NCBI GenBank assembly: GCA_934525625.1
Contig: CAKSZL010000007.1
Location: forward strand, 102,615-166,614
Direction: 5' to 3'
DNA: 64,000 nt
Origin: an uncultured Burkholderiaceae bacterium
GTDB lineage: Bacteria > Pseudomonadota > Gammaproteobacteria > Burkholderiales > Burkholderiaceae_B
Under the pieces are notes generated by a model, which made no database searches, was not told where the DNA came from, and saw only the letters and a list, made by a program, of their open reading frames with translations. The translations under genes were made by a program, and so were the position numbers. The first letter of the stretch is position 1; the number at the start of each line of letters is the position of its first letter. This document shows, piece by piece, positions 1 to 8,533 of this stretch.

Positions 1-358
1 ACGCCGGGGAATAGGCGTAGTTCAGGTTGACCCGGGCGCCGGTGACGATCTCGTCGGTGCGGATGTTGAACGGCAGGCTGTTGCTGGCGTCCACGCCGCG
101 CAGGTTCAGCGGATAGCGGGCGCCGAGATCCGTGAACCGCAATGCGCGGTTGGGGATGAACGGCGCAGGTGCCGCGGCTTCCTGGCCGCCCGCTTCCGTT
201 TCCGCGACGGTTTGTTCGGCCGTCGGCTGGGCCGTGTCCTTGTCGTCAGCCGTCGCGGGCATGCTAAGCGCCATACCGAGCAGACACAAGCTGGACAGAA
301 TGGCCGGCAAGGTTTTGCGTCCAGGCATGGATGGCGATGCTGTGGGCTTCTGTAGCAT
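1..358 (-). CDS. bcsB: BcsB-like cellulose synthase periplasmic subunit, N-terminal part (copy 1)
   Basis: This is the first ~119 residues of a BcsB homologue; the rest lies beyond the window edge. The start is ATG at 358, preceded by a good ribosome site (AAGGGG). A signal peptide is visible: basic residues (RKT) and then a hydrophobic stretch with the core LPAILSSLCLLGMALS ending at an A-x-A-like site. The block LNLRGVDASNSLPF matches LELRGVDGVNSLPI in the complete BcsB encoded at 3161-5440, which makes the family assignment solid. BcsB is the periplasmic, membrane-anchored partner of cellulose synthase BcsA. It follows bcsQ by 75 bp on the same strand, and no bcsA lies between them, unlike the other locus. 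What follows downstream is not visible. Confidence 0.8.
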   Translation of the reverse strand, partial: MLQKPTASPSMPGRKTLPAILSSLCLLGMALSMPATADDKDTAQPTAEQTVAETEAGGQEAAAPAPFIPNRALRFTDLGARYPLNLRGVDASNSLPFNIRTDEIVTGARVNLNYAYSPA

Positions 359-433
359 GGGTTCCCCTTCTGTGTGATTCCGTGTGGTGGCTGCGCTCAT
401 TTGTATGTCGTCAGTCAAAATTGATTCGAAGGC

Positions 434-1207
434 TTAGCGGGCGACTCTGGTGGAGGTCGGCTGCTGAGTGATCCAGTCAGCCCACGTCAGGATGTTCTGG
501 CGGGCGGGGCTGGCCGTGTCGTAGTCGATGATGCTTACGCCGCGCGCCAACGCTTCGCCCACCGTATGGTCGTGGCGCACGATGCCGACGACTTTGTCGG
601 GGTGGTCTTCACGCATCGCTTGCAGCACGTCTTTGCATAGCGTTTTATCGGCATCGAACTGATTGACGAGAAACGCATGGTCGATGAAGTCGTCGCGTGG
701 CGTGCAGTAGGTCTCGATCAGCCGTTCCATTTGCTGCAGCGTGGCGTAGGAAGCGGCATCCGCCAGCGCTACGACGATGACCAGTTGCGCGGCGTTCAAC
801 GCCTGTTGCAGGTAGACGGATGGGCCAGGCGGCGTGTCGATGACGACGATGGTGTCCTGCGCCAGCGGCAGGCTGTCGAGGTTGCGCTTGAGCCAGTTGG
901 GGTCGTCGATCAGGCGCTGCTCGAACGTGCGCCGGTCTTGCTCGTTGACGAACCCGTAGGGCAGCACGGCAAGTCCGTTGTTGACCTGGTAGCCGATCCG
1001 GCGCCAGTTGCGCCCTTCCAAAGTGGCGCGCGACAGTCCGTCGAGCCGGTAATCGTGTTCGCCCAGGTGAAAGCGCAGCGAATTTTGTGGATCGAGATCC
1101 ACGCCCAGCACCGGGTGCCCGGCGCGCAGGAGCGCCATGCCTAGGCCGGCGCTGATCGTGCTTTTCCCGACCCCGCCTTTCGCGGAAACGATGGCAATTT
1201 TCTTCAC
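434..1207 (-). CDS. bcsQ: BcsQ, ParA/MinD-family ATPase of the cellulose locus (copy 1)
   Basis: A 257-residue P-loop ATPase of the MinD/ParA superfamily. The deviant Walker A is SAKGGVGKST near residue 8, the DLDPQN switch is near 37, and VIDTPPGPSVY is near 121. BcsQ localises or regulates the cellulose synthase complex and is needed for cellulose secretion in enterobacteria. The start is GTG at 1207, 12 bp after the bcsP stop, so the genes are co-transcribed. It is a clear but diverged paralogue of the protein encoded at 7650-8423. The flanking bcsP, bcsD and bcsB separate it from plasmid ParA and from the true MinD at 29067. Confidence 0.88.
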   Translation of the reverse strand: MKKIAIVSAKGGVGKSTISAGLGMALLRAGHPVLGVDLDPQNSLRFHLGEHDYRLDGLSRATLEGRNWRRIGYQVNNGLAVLPYGFVNEQDRRTFEQRLIDDPNWLKRNLDSLPLAQDTIVVIDTPPGPSVYLQQALNAAQLVIVVALADAASYATLQQMERLIETYCTPRDDFIDHAFLVNQFDADKTLCKDVLQAMREDHPDKVVGIVRHDHTVGEALARGVSIIDYDTASPARQNILTWADWITQQPTSTRVAR

Positions 1208-1219
1208 GTCGTCTCAGCC

Positions 1220-2095
1220 CTATGAACGAGGGTTCCCGGGAGCTGCGGCAAGACGGCTGAACAGGCTCTTGAGGGGGGTTGCGCTCGTTGCCTCGGTTGG
1301 GGCTTGCGGAGCGGCGGCGAGCGTTGGCTCCGGTGCCGTCGGGGCGGGCTCGGCGGCCATCTGCTGCGCGACGGGCTCGGGTTCCGCGACGACTGGTGCG
1401 GGTTCCGCGACAGCGGCGGGTTCGGGCGCTGCGGTAGGGACAGCTTCGGGTTCGGCTATCGCAACCGGTTCTGGTTCCACCGCGGCTGTGGCGACAGGTT
1501 CGGGTTCCGCGGCGGCGGGAACTGGCTCGGGTTCCACCACAGCTTCGGCTTCCTGTTCGATAACGGCGACGATGGGCTCCGGCGTCGGTGCGGGTTCGGG
1601 GGCTGCCTCCGCTTCCGGCTTGGCGCTGGCTGCAACGGCCTCGACGGCCGCCGGCGTTTGCGGTTCGGCAACAGGGTCGGGCCCGCGTTCGGCGGCCGGC
1701 TGCGGCTGCGGCTCGGCGGCTGCCTGGGGTTCGAACGCCGGCGCGGGCGTTGGCGATGCCGCAGCCTGCACCGGTTCCGCCGCAGGTGCAGCAGGCTCCG
1801 TACGCGACGGGGCGATCAGCTTGTGCGGATCGGGAGTAATCAGCACGGGTGTACCGTGATCGTGAATCTCGGAGATCTGCGGATGCGTGCCGGGAGCGGT
1901 TTCCGCTTCGTACTGGATTCCAGGCTCGGACACCACGGCCGGTGGAATGGGCTCGCGGCGTGTACGCACCGCATCAAGCAAAGGCCATCGGCTGCGCGCG
2001 CTGCTGGTGTGCTCAGTACGCGTAATCTCTTTGTATTGCTCGGGCTGTCCGCCGAATTGGTGGAAGAGATTGCGGATGTCGTCGTCTTGATTCAT
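1220..2095 (-). CDS. bcsP: BcsP/BcsR-like cellulose biosynthesis protein with Pro/Ala/Glu-rich tail
   Basis: A 291-residue protein with two parts. The first ~45 residues carry the BcsR-like signature: an acidic start (MNQDDDIRNLF), then YKEI and RWPLL spaced as in short enterobacterial BcsR. From about residue 80 the sequence is low-complexity, made of repeated AEPEPV/AAEPEP units, as expected for a disordered spacer. Family knowledge: BcsR partners BcsQ at the inner membrane; BcsP is the longer betaproteobacterial version. The start ATG at 2095 has AGGAGACGACAC in front of it. The gene sits between bcsD and bcsQ in the same unit. The exact role of the tail is unknown, and its repetitive DNA creates long spurious reading frames on the other strand. 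Confidence 0.75.
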   Translation of the reverse strand: MNQDDDIRNLFHQFGGQPEQYKEITRTEHTSSARSRWPLLDAVRTRREPIPPAVVSEPGIQYEAETAPGTHPQISEIHDHGTPVLITPDPHKLIAPSRTEPAAPAAEPVQAAASPTPAPAFEPQAAAEPQPQPAAERGPDPVAEPQTPAAVEAVAASAKPEAEAAPEPAPTPEPIVAVIEQEAEAVVEPEPVPAAAEPEPVATAAVEPEPVAIAEPEAVPTAAPEPAAVAEPAPVVAEPEPVAQQMAAEPAPTAPEPTLAAAPQAPTEATSATPLKSLFSRLAAAPGNPRS

Positions 2096-2146
2096 GTGTC
2101 GTCTCCTGACCTGTGGGCTAGGCGGTCAATGGAACCCTAGGTCGGC

Positions 2147-2599
2147 TTATCGGCCGAAGCTGTATTCGATGGCGCCCAGTTCATCCGCCATGCGGGTTTG
2201 CGTGACGTGCAGGGAAGCGTCCGCGCCGGATTGATACATCCATTGCTCGTACACGCCTTCCAGGAAGCCGGTGGACCAGGACGCGCCTTCGGGCATGCTG
2301 GACTTCAGCGGCGAAAGATAGTGCTTGATGGCCAGGCGGGTGCCGTCTTCGGCAATGCTTGCCCAGCCCCAGTTCAAGGTGCGCCAGACGTTGTTGGCGG
2401 CTTCCTGCAGTGCCTCGATCGTGTCGGTTTCAGGCAGCGGGTTCTGTTTGGCGAAGCGTTCACCGCTGCGGCGCATCAGGCCGCGCAGATTGCTCACGGT
2501 CAGTTGCTGCGCCAACTCTTGCGAGAAAACGTCCAGGAACGCGGTCCATTGTTTGGAGGATTGTTGCGCGCTCAGGTATTTGATGATTTCTTTTTCCAC
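2147..2599 (-). CDS. bcsD: BcsD, cellulose synthase subunit D
   Basis: A 150-residue protein resembling BcsD/AxCesD, the periplasmic octameric channel protein that organises cellulose chains in Komagataeibacter. Family-type features are the central NWGWASIAEDG segment (NWGYVKLD in Komagataeibacter) and W-x-x-x-FLEGVYEQWM near residues 110-120. I chose GTG at 2599 because GAGGT lies five bases upstream and homology begins there; longer frames upstream run through the leader and are not convincing. It is the first gene of the unit bcsD-bcsP-bcsQ-bcsB, 51 bp before bcsP. A leader of about 200 nt containing the shared element at 2808-2882 precedes it. Confidence 0.82.
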   Translation of the reverse strand: MEKEIIKYLSAQQSSKQWTAFLDVFSQELAQQLTVSNLRGLMRRSGERFAKQNPLPETDTIEALQEAANNVWRTLNWGWASIAEDGTRLAIKHYLSPLKSSMPEGASWSTGFLEGVYEQWMYQSGADASLHVTQTRMADELGAIEYSFGR

Positions 2600-2807
2600 G
2601 TGTACCTCTTCTTCAAACGTCACGGATGGGGGCAAGGGATGCGCATAGGCGCGCGAACGCAGGCTGCGTGCGCAGCCTGCGGTAAATGGGTACGGAGGTG
2701 GCCGTTGCGGCCAAGGCCGGTACAGCCGAATGGCAGGCAAATGTCTCGTCGCCCGCAGAGGCAGCATCAAGCAGGATGCTGCGAAATATATTTACGTGCA
2801 TGGACGG

Positions 2808-2882
2808 CATGCTCGTTGGCAAGGCGGAGCTGCGGGTTTCCGGCCCACATTCTTGACGCATAACCTTGCTTCTTATGCCCGC
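2808..2882 (-). promoter_or_regulatory. Shared bcs leader element, copy 1 (putative structured RNA)
   Basis: A 75-bp block upstream of bcsD that is repeated at 8534-8610 upstream of the other bcs unit. Bases 2808-2861 are identical to 8534-8587, followed by one substitution (2862), 12 identical bases, a 2-base indel and 8 identical bases. Read on the minus strand it can fold: GCAAGG (2869-2864) with CCUUGC (2824-2819), UGUGGG (2849-2844) with CCCGCA (2836-2831), and a possible pseudoknot UAUGC (2862-2858) with GCAUG (2812-2808). The same bases also encode MWAGNPQLRLANEH in a 27-codon frame (2850-2767). It matches no riboswitch class I know. The surrounding 561 bp (2600-3160) hold no other gene I can support. 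Confidence 0.6.
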
Positions 2883-2918
2883 CCCTTTCAATGTGTAAGG
2901 GTGTGTGCGGATACTACA

Positions 2919-2947
2919 ATTCTAGTCTATAACCCTCTTGCTTTTAA
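2919..2947 (-). promoter_or_regulatory. Candidate promoter of bcsD-bcsP-bcsQ-bcsB
   Basis: On the minus strand TAGAAT (2924-2919) resembles a sigma-70 -10 box. TTAAAA (2947-2942), 17 bp upstream, is a weak -35. The same TAGAAT with an A/T-rich upstream region occurs at a similar distance (37 versus 41 bp) before leader copy 2, which is the main support. The A/T-rich stretch 2935-3055 stands out from the GC-rich background. Confidence 0.35.
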
Positions 2948-2952
2948 AAGAA

Positions 2953-2989
2953 TTGTCGTTTCTTTATGGAATTCCAAGGGAAACGACAA
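2953..2989 (-). terminator. Inverted repeat after bcsB2, weak terminator or operator
   Basis: Perfect 10-bp arms TTGTCGTTTC/GAAACGACAA at 2953-2962 and 2980-2989 with a 17-base spacer containing GGAATTCC. On the minus strand the second arm is followed by TTCTTTT, so it could end the bcsQ-bcsA-bcsB transcript. The stem is A/T-rich and the loop long, so an operator for the downstream bcs promoter is equally possible. Confidence 0.35.
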
Positions 2990-3160
2990 AAAAATAAAAG
3001 CCATAAAGCAAAATAAATACTTGTTTTATAAATAAAAATAAAACAAAACGTTTCTTGTCGCATCTCGGCTACCCAAGCCTCGGGCAGCCACAGGCATGAG
3101 ACACCGGATCCAGCATGGCGCCGGGCGCCAAGTCGCGACGCGGCGGCATCCCGCATAGCA

Positions 3161-5440
3161 TCAGCCTTGCAGGCGTCTCTGGGCGCGAGCCCGCAGCGAC
3201 AGGTATATCAGCAAGCCAAGAACCGCGACGGTCAGCGCGCTCAGCAGCGCGAACAACAGCGGATGGCGCTGGAAATACCAGAGCGCGTGCCGCAGCGGCC
3301 CCAGGCTGCCGGCGTAGTAGCTGGTGTCGTCTTGCAGCACCCGCACGCTGTTGGCGTACAGACCGACGCTGGAACCCCTGATGGCGCGCAGGCGTTTCGG
3401 GTCTTGCAAGGCGTTCATCGCCTGGCTTAGCTGGTCCGGCTCGGCCGAGGCCAGCACGACGACGCTGCGCCCGCTGCTCAGTGGCGACTCGAAGCCGGTC
3501 AGCACGGCGGCCGGGCCGACGGGCCGGCTGTCCTGTGCGACGGCTTCGCTGAACAAGCCGCTCCACCAGCGTCTCCAGAAGGGTTCGTCGGGCCGCTTGC
3601 CCGCTTGTACGGCATCCAGGTTCACGGGCAGTCGGCGCGCCCACGGGCCCAGCGTGCGCTGGACATCGTGGCCGGCGATGACCAGCACGTCCTTGTCGTC
3701 CAGGGTATCCAATTGCCCCGGGTCGGCTATCCGCACATGCGTGGCCGGGTAGCCGGTGGAGGCGCCCATCAGGCCAAGCACTTCCAAGTAAGTCGATTGC
3801 TCTTGCCTGTTGGCTTGAGCCGGCAGCACCACCGTCGTCTCCGACAGATCGGCGACGCGGGTGAACGGGAAGCCGCCATTGCCGAAGGCAGCCATGTCGG
3901 GCAGCGCGATGAAGCGTGGGAGCCCCGAAATGTCTATGGTGGAGCGCGGGTCGATGCGGCCCAGCACGGAGTCGATGAGCACGTCCTTGCATTCGCCGCG
4001 CGAGACATAGTCGTAGTGGAAGTAGAACTCCAGTTGCGAGTCGGCCGACAGCGTATCGAGCGGAAGCATCACACGCGCATTCGCCGGCATGGTGCTGTCG
4101 TCGGGGCCAAGCTTGGTCAGCCATTGGCCGACGAGGCCGGACGGATGGGTGGCGGCGGGAATCGGCAGTGCGGCCAAGGGCTGGTCGTTCAGGCGTATGT
4201 GCAGCATGGACTGATCCGACTTGGGCCGCGGGGTGTAGCGGTAGCGCAAATCCAGCGGCACTTGCGCATCGCGCCAGGCGTAGAGATCGGGCGGCAGGCG
4301 CAAGCCGACGCGAATGTAATCGGGGGCGAAACCGCGTACCTCCATCGTGTGCGGGTTCGCTAGCTCGCCCAGCGAGGCCGGCCTGTCTATGGGCAGCCAA
4401 CGGGGAGCGTCATAAGGCTCGCGTGGCGCTGGAACGTCGAGTTCCGTGATGGTGGCCTTGCTGCCGGACAGTGTCTTGCCGCCCAGCGCGACCGCTTGCG
4501 CCGCCAATTTGAGCTCCTCGGCATTACGGCCGCGAACCAGCAGCAGTTTGCCGCCTTGACCCGAAGGGTTGTCGACGATGGCGACTTCCGGCCCGTTGAG
4601 CGGCGCCAGCGTCAGCGCGCCGAAGCTGCCGGCGGCGCCGGCGAGTACGACGGCGTTGCCGGCTTCAGGCAGGGCGCCGTGCAGAACGGGGAAACGCGCG
4701 CCTCGGTAATCGGCCAGCGCGCCGAACCAGGATGACAGCACGCCCGCCGCTTCCAGCGTGGCGGCGTCGGGCTGGCCGGCGAATACGAAAGGCAATTCCA
4801 GCGCGGTGGTCAGACGCTTGTCGAAGAAGGGGCGCGGCAACCGGCCCAGTTCGTTGCCAACGGGGCGCGGCACGACTTGCAGTGCCAGCTCGCTTTGGTT
4901 GTCTATGTCGGCCCACAGGCTGGGATGGCGCGGATTCTCGCAGCGCAGGGTGTAGTGGCCGATGAGCTGCAGATTCAACTGCACGTAGTCGTGCAGCATG
5001 GAGGCCGGTAAGTCGACCTCGTATTCCCGCGCTTCCTCGCTCTCGTCCCGCGAGATGGGAATGGTGGCCACGTGCTGGTTGTCCAGGCGCACGTTGAAGT
5101 GGGAGAGCTCTTCCAGCAGGTCGGCGGAGTGGGTGTATCGCAGCTTCAGCTTGGCCGACACGACCTCCACGTCGTCGGGCAGCAGAATGGGCAGGCTGTT
5201 GACGCCGTCTACGCCGCGCAGTTCGAGCCGATGGCGCGCGCCCAGTTGTTCGAGCGAATAGCGCAGCGTCCGTGCCACGGGGGCCTGTTCGGCGGCGGCA
5301 TCGGCGGCTACCGAGGGGTAGGCGGTAAGCGTGGCGGCGCTGGCGGATGCCTCGATGTTGGCCCCGGCGGACCAACTGGCGGCGCACAGCATGGCTGCCA
5401 AGCCGAGACGCAAACGGAGAGACTTGGCAAGGCTTGTCAT
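3161..5440 (-). CDS. bcsB: BcsB, cellulose synthase periplasmic regulatory subunit (copy 2, complete)
   Basis: A 759-residue BcsB, close to the usual length. A signal peptide (residues 1-27, LGLAAMLCAASWSAGA) is followed by the periplasmic carbohydrate-binding and flavodoxin-like repeats and a single C-terminal membrane anchor around residues 725-750 (LLFALLSALTVAVLGLLIYL) with a basic tail. BcsB forms the inner-membrane synthase with BcsA and guides the glucan through the periplasm. The start ATG at 5440 overlaps the bcsA stop by four bases (ATGA), so translation is coupled. Longer upstream frames in this phase lie inside bcsA and are rejected. It ends the bcsQ-bcsA-bcsB unit; no bcsZ or bcsC follows it. 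Confidence 0.93.
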   Translation of the reverse strand: MTSLAKSLRLRLGLAAMLCAASWSAGANIEASASAATLTAYPSVAADAAAEQAPVARTLRYSLEQLGARHRLELRGVDGVNSLPILLPDDVEVVSAKLKLRYTHSADLLEELSHFNVRLDNQHVATIPISRDESEEAREYEVDLPASMLHDYVQLNLQLIGHYTLRCENPRHPSLWADIDNQSELALQVVPRPVGNELGRLPRPFFDKRLTTALELPFVFAGQPDAATLEAAGVLSSWFGALADYRGARFPVLHGALPEAGNAVVLAGAAGSFGALTLAPLNGPEVAIVDNPSGQGGKLLLVRGRNAEELKLAAQAVALGGKTLSGSKATITELDVPAPREPYDAPRWLPIDRPASLGELANPHTMEVRGFAPDYIRVGLRLPPDLYAWRDAQVPLDLRYRYTPRPKSDQSMLHIRLNDQPLAALPIPAATHPSGLVGQWLTKLGPDDSTMPANARVMLPLDTLSADSQLEFYFHYDYVSRGECKDVLIDSVLGRIDPRSTIDISGLPRFIALPDMAAFGNGGFPFTRVADLSETTVVLPAQANRQEQSTYLEVLGLMGASTGYPATHVRIADPGQLDTLDDKDVLVIAGHDVQRTLGPWARRLPVNLDAVQAGKRPDEPFWRRWWSGLFSEAVAQDSRPVGPAAVLTGFESPLSSGRSVVVLASAEPDQLSQAMNALQDPKRLRAIRGSSVGLYANSVRVLQDDTSYYAGSLGPLRHALWYFQRHPLLFALLSALTVAVLGLLIYLSLRARAQRRLQG

Positions 5441-7653
5441 TGCTTGGCCTCCGCGTTGGCCTGGGGCGGCTCGGCGGATTCGCGCGGACGCGCCAGCAAA
5501 GACTGCGCGCGTTCGGCGGCGAGCAGGGCGAACAGCTTCAATCCGCGCATGCCGATGGAGAACACCTCGCCCAGGGCCTGCAGCGGAGCGTCCGGCTTGG
5601 CCGAGTTCCACGAACTCGCCCAGAGGTCGGCGCGGGCAAACGTCATTTGCGTGTAGTGGAAGGTTTGCTCGGGTGTCAGGTCGTCGAACATGACGCCCAT
5701 GCGCTGCCCATGGCGCAGCACGACGGAGGTCGGCACCGAGGCCTCGTGATCGCCCCGGCTCAGCGTGACTTCCACTTTGGAGCCCATGGGAATGTCGACG
5801 TTGGGCGGCAGCATGATGCCCAGGCCCTGTTCGGAGAAGTCGTAGGTGCTGCAGCGATAGGCCGTGCCTTCCTGGGTGCGCACCATCGCGGGCAGCGTGG
5901 CGTCCACGCGGGGCGTCCGGCGCACTTGGCGCGTTTCCAGCGAAACGGCCACGCAGGCGCCCGTGAGCAGCACGTTGAACAGCGTCCACAGCAAGTTCAT
6001 GATGATGGTCGTGAGCTTGTCCATGTCGTTCAGGTTGAGGAACAGCATCACGATGCCTACCGCCAGCCCCGTCAGGTTGAGCAGCAGCAGAATCACGTAT
6101 GGCTTGGCGACGTTGATGTCGAAAAACGATTTTTCGATCAGGCCGCCCTTGGCTGTCACGTTGAACGTACCGCGCCTGGGGTTGATGAAGGTGCTCAGCA
6201 CCGGCCGCACGATGTACCAGGCCAGCACGGATTCATAGACTTCGTTCCAGAAGGAGTGCCGGTGCCTGCCCTGCAGCCTGGAGTTGGTCAGGTTGCTTTG
6301 GATGATGTGGGGCAGGGCATAGGCGGCAATCATCAGCGCCGAAGCCTGGAAGACGTGCGCGCCGAAGAACAGGTAGGCCAAGGGCGCCGTCAGGAACACC
6401 AGCCGCGGCAGGCCGAAGAAGAAATGCAGCATTGCGTTCAGGTAGCACAGGCGCTGGCCCAGCTTCAGCCCTGGCCCCGTCAAGGGGTTGTCCAGCCGGG
6501 CGATCTGGGCCATGCCGCGCGCCCAGCGAGAACGTTGGCGCACGTGGGCCGAGAGGCTTTCGGTAGCCAGGCCGGCCGCCTGAGGAATGCCCAGGTAGGC
6601 GGTGTTGTAGCCCTTGCGGTTGAGTTTAAGCGCGGTGTGCGCGTCCTCGGTAACGGTTTCCACCGCGATGCCGCCGATCTCTTCCAGCATGTTGCGCCGG
6701 ATGACCGCGCACGAGCCGCAGAAGAAGGAGGCGTTCCACAAATCGTTGCCTTCCTGGACGACGCCATAGAACAAGTTGCCTTCGTTGGGAACGTTGTGGA
6801 AGGTGTTCAGATTGCGTTCGAAGGGGTCGGGCGAAAAGAAGTGGTGAGGCGTTTGCAGCATCGCCAGCTTGTCGTCGCGCAGAAACCAGCCCATGCTCAA
6901 CTGGAGAAAAGAGCGGGTGGGGATGTGGTCGCAATCGAAGATGGCTACGTACTCGCCGTCGGTGCGCGCCAGCGCAGCGTTCAGGTTGCCCGCCTTGGCG
7001 TGCCGGTTGTCGTCGCGCGTCATGTAGCCGCAGCCGATTTCTTCGCACAGCGCACGGAACTCGTCGCGGCGGCCGTCGTCCAGCAGATAGACGCGCAGCT
7101 TGTCTTGCGGCCAGTCCAACGCCAGCGCGCCGTACAGGGTCTGTTTGACCACGCCGATGGGTTCGTTGTAGGTGGGGATGAAAACGTCCACCGTGGGCCA
7201 TGATTCGACGTTGCCCGGCATGGGTACCGGCTTGCGGTACAGCGGCCATGCCGTCTGCAGATAGCCCAGCAGCAGCACGGCCAGCGCGTAGATTTCGGCC
7301 AGCAACAGGCCGTAGCCGAAGACGGCGTCCAGCAGTGTGGTAAAGCCCAGTGTTTCGGTGATGCGCCAATACATGTAGCGCAAGGAGGTGACCACGGAAA
7401 GGGCGATCAGGATGTGAGAGATGACGCTGCCGTGGACGGGTCTGAGGATCAGCGCCAGCACCAGCATGACGGCGGAAAACAGCACTTGCGGCCAGAAACC
7501 AAGCGGCACGATGATCAGCACGCCGAAAGCCAGCAGGGCAAGAATCAGCAGGACGGCGCGGACGAGGAAATTGTTCCAGATGGGCAGACCGGTGATTTTC
7601 TGCGCTGTGGTTTCGGCGCGTTGACGCCATCCGGTGTTCGGGCGTTGATTCAT
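5437..7653 (-). CDS. bcsA: BcsA, cellulose synthase catalytic subunit with PilZ domain
   Basis: A 738-residue processive GT2 glucan synthase that polymerises UDP-glucose into beta-1,4-glucan and extrudes it across the inner membrane. All catalytic signatures are intact: TYNEP (161-165), LDDGRR (191-196), DCDH (240-243), TED (335-337) and the QRSRW product-channel motif (373-377). Membrane helices flank this domain. A C-terminal PilZ domain carries RRTPR (578-582) and DFSEQG (605-610), the c-di-GMP-binding pair, so allosteric activation by c-di-GMP is expected. The start ATG at 7653 overlaps the bcsQ stop. This is the only bcsA visible for two bcsB genes. Confidence 0.97.
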   Translation of the reverse strand: MNQRPNTGWRQRAETTAQKITGLPIWNNFLVRAVLLILALLAFGVLIIVPLGFWPQVLFSAVMLVLALILRPVHGSVISHILIALSVVTSLRYMYWRITETLGFTTLLDAVFGYGLLLAEIYALAVLLLGYLQTAWPLYRKPVPMPGNVESWPTVDVFIPTYNEPIGVVKQTLYGALALDWPQDKLRVYLLDDGRRDEFRALCEEIGCGYMTRDDNRHAKAGNLNAALARTDGEYVAIFDCDHIPTRSFLQLSMGWFLRDDKLAMLQTPHHFFSPDPFERNLNTFHNVPNEGNLFYGVVQEGNDLWNASFFCGSCAVIRRNMLEEIGGIAVETVTEDAHTALKLNRKGYNTAYLGIPQAAGLATESLSAHVRQRSRWARGMAQIARLDNPLTGPGLKLGQRLCYLNAMLHFFFGLPRLVFLTAPLAYLFFGAHVFQASALMIAAYALPHIIQSNLTNSRLQGRHRHSFWNEVYESVLAWYIVRPVLSTFINPRRGTFNVTAKGGLIEKSFFDINVAKPYVILLLLNLTGLAVGIVMLFLNLNDMDKLTTIIMNLLWTLFNVLLTGACVAVSLETRQVRRTPRVDATLPAMVRTQEGTAYRCSTYDFSEQGLGIMLPPNVDIPMGSKVEVTLSRGDHEASVPTSVVLRHGQRMGVMFDDLTPEQTFHYTQMTFARADLWASSWNSAKPDAPLQALGEVFSIGMRGLKLFALLAAERAQSLLARPRESAEPPQANAEAKQ

Positions 7654-8423
7654 GGCTGGCTCGTTCCGGTTCGAAGATGCTGGTGGATCAAGCGCGCGCA
7701 GTCGAGCACGTCTTGTGCGGATTGGGAATGAGGAGAGAAGGTCATGACGTCCTGGCCTCGAGCCAGGGCTTCGCGCATGAACTGGTCGAGATGGATGCGC
7801 CCGAGAACGTCGGAGCCGAACTCGCTTTTCAGCAGAATGGCGATGTCGCGCGACAATGCGTGGCCGCTGTCGACTTGGTTAATGACGTAGTGCGCGCCTA
7901 GAAAGTCGGGGCGAGGGCGGCTGAACTGGTCGAGCAGGCTTTCCATAATGTGCAGCGTGGCGTAGGACGCTGCATCCGGCAGTGTAACCACCGTGGCGAA
8001 CTGGGTTTTCTTCAGCACCCTGCGCACATAGACCGACGGACCCGGAGGCGTGTCGAAGATGACGATGGTGCCGGGCGCCAGTCGCATGGCTTCCAACTGG
8101 CTTGTCGGCCAATCGGCTTGTTCGTCGATGGCGGTTTCGAAGGCGATACGCTGCCGCTCGGTGGGCTGGCCGTAAGGCAGCGCGAGTACGCCAGACGCGG
8201 TTTCTATGGCGACCTCGCGCCAGTTTCTAGCTTGCAGGCTTGCAAGCGCAAGGCCGGGGCTGGCGTCGGGGGAAATGCCGAAATGGTGGCATACCGCATT
8301 CTGAGGATCGAGATCGACCAACAGGACGGGCAGGCCGGCTCGTGCCAGGGCTACGCTCAGGTTCGCCGCAAAAGAGGTTTTTCCGACTCCTCCTTTGGCC
8401 GACAGGACTGCAAGGGTTTTCAT
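7650..8423 (-). CDS. bcsQ: BcsQ, ParA/MinD-family ATPase of the cellulose locus (copy 2)
   Basis: A ~257-residue paralogue of the protein at 434-1207: Walker A SAKGGVGKTS near residue 7, DLDPQN near 37 and IFDTPPGPSVY near 120. I take ATG at 8423 (or the adjacent 8426) because the family begins just before the P-loop. The reading frame stays open to 8576 and would add 51 residues that include the leader-encoded peptide, which has no counterpart in the other copy. The ribosome site is weak. It is the first gene of bcsQ-bcsA-bcsB and overlaps bcsA by four bases. Confidence 0.9.
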   Translation of the reverse strand: MKTLAVLSAKGGVGKTSFAANLSVALARAGLPVLLVDLDPQNAVCHHFGISPDASPGLALASLQARNWREVAIETASGVLALPYGQPTERQRIAFETAIDEQADWPTSQLEAMRLAPGTIVIFDTPPGPSVYVRRVLKKTQFATVVTLPDAASYATLHIMESLLDQFSRPRPDFLGAHYVINQVDSGHALSRDIAILLKSEFGSDVLGRIHLDQFMREALARGQDVMTFSPHSQSAQDVLDCARLIHQHLRTGTSQP

Positions 8424-8533
8424 CATATTGCTGGTGAAGCGAACCGGAATGAACAGCCGACGGCCAACGTCGTTGCCGAGGCAAACGCTGTTTCCAGGAA
8501 CAAGTTGTGCGGTGCGTATCCGTGCATGGGTGA

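Noticed and set aside
1137..2140. Long plus-strand frames over bcsP
   Set aside because: Gly/Ser/Arg low-complexity products of the Pro/Glu/Ala-repeat DNA on the other strand.
2808..2882. Known c-di-GMP riboswitch in the bcs leader
   Set aside because: The conserved GEMM-I tetraloop-receptor and GCAAAGCC-type core are absent and I see no GEMM-II pattern.
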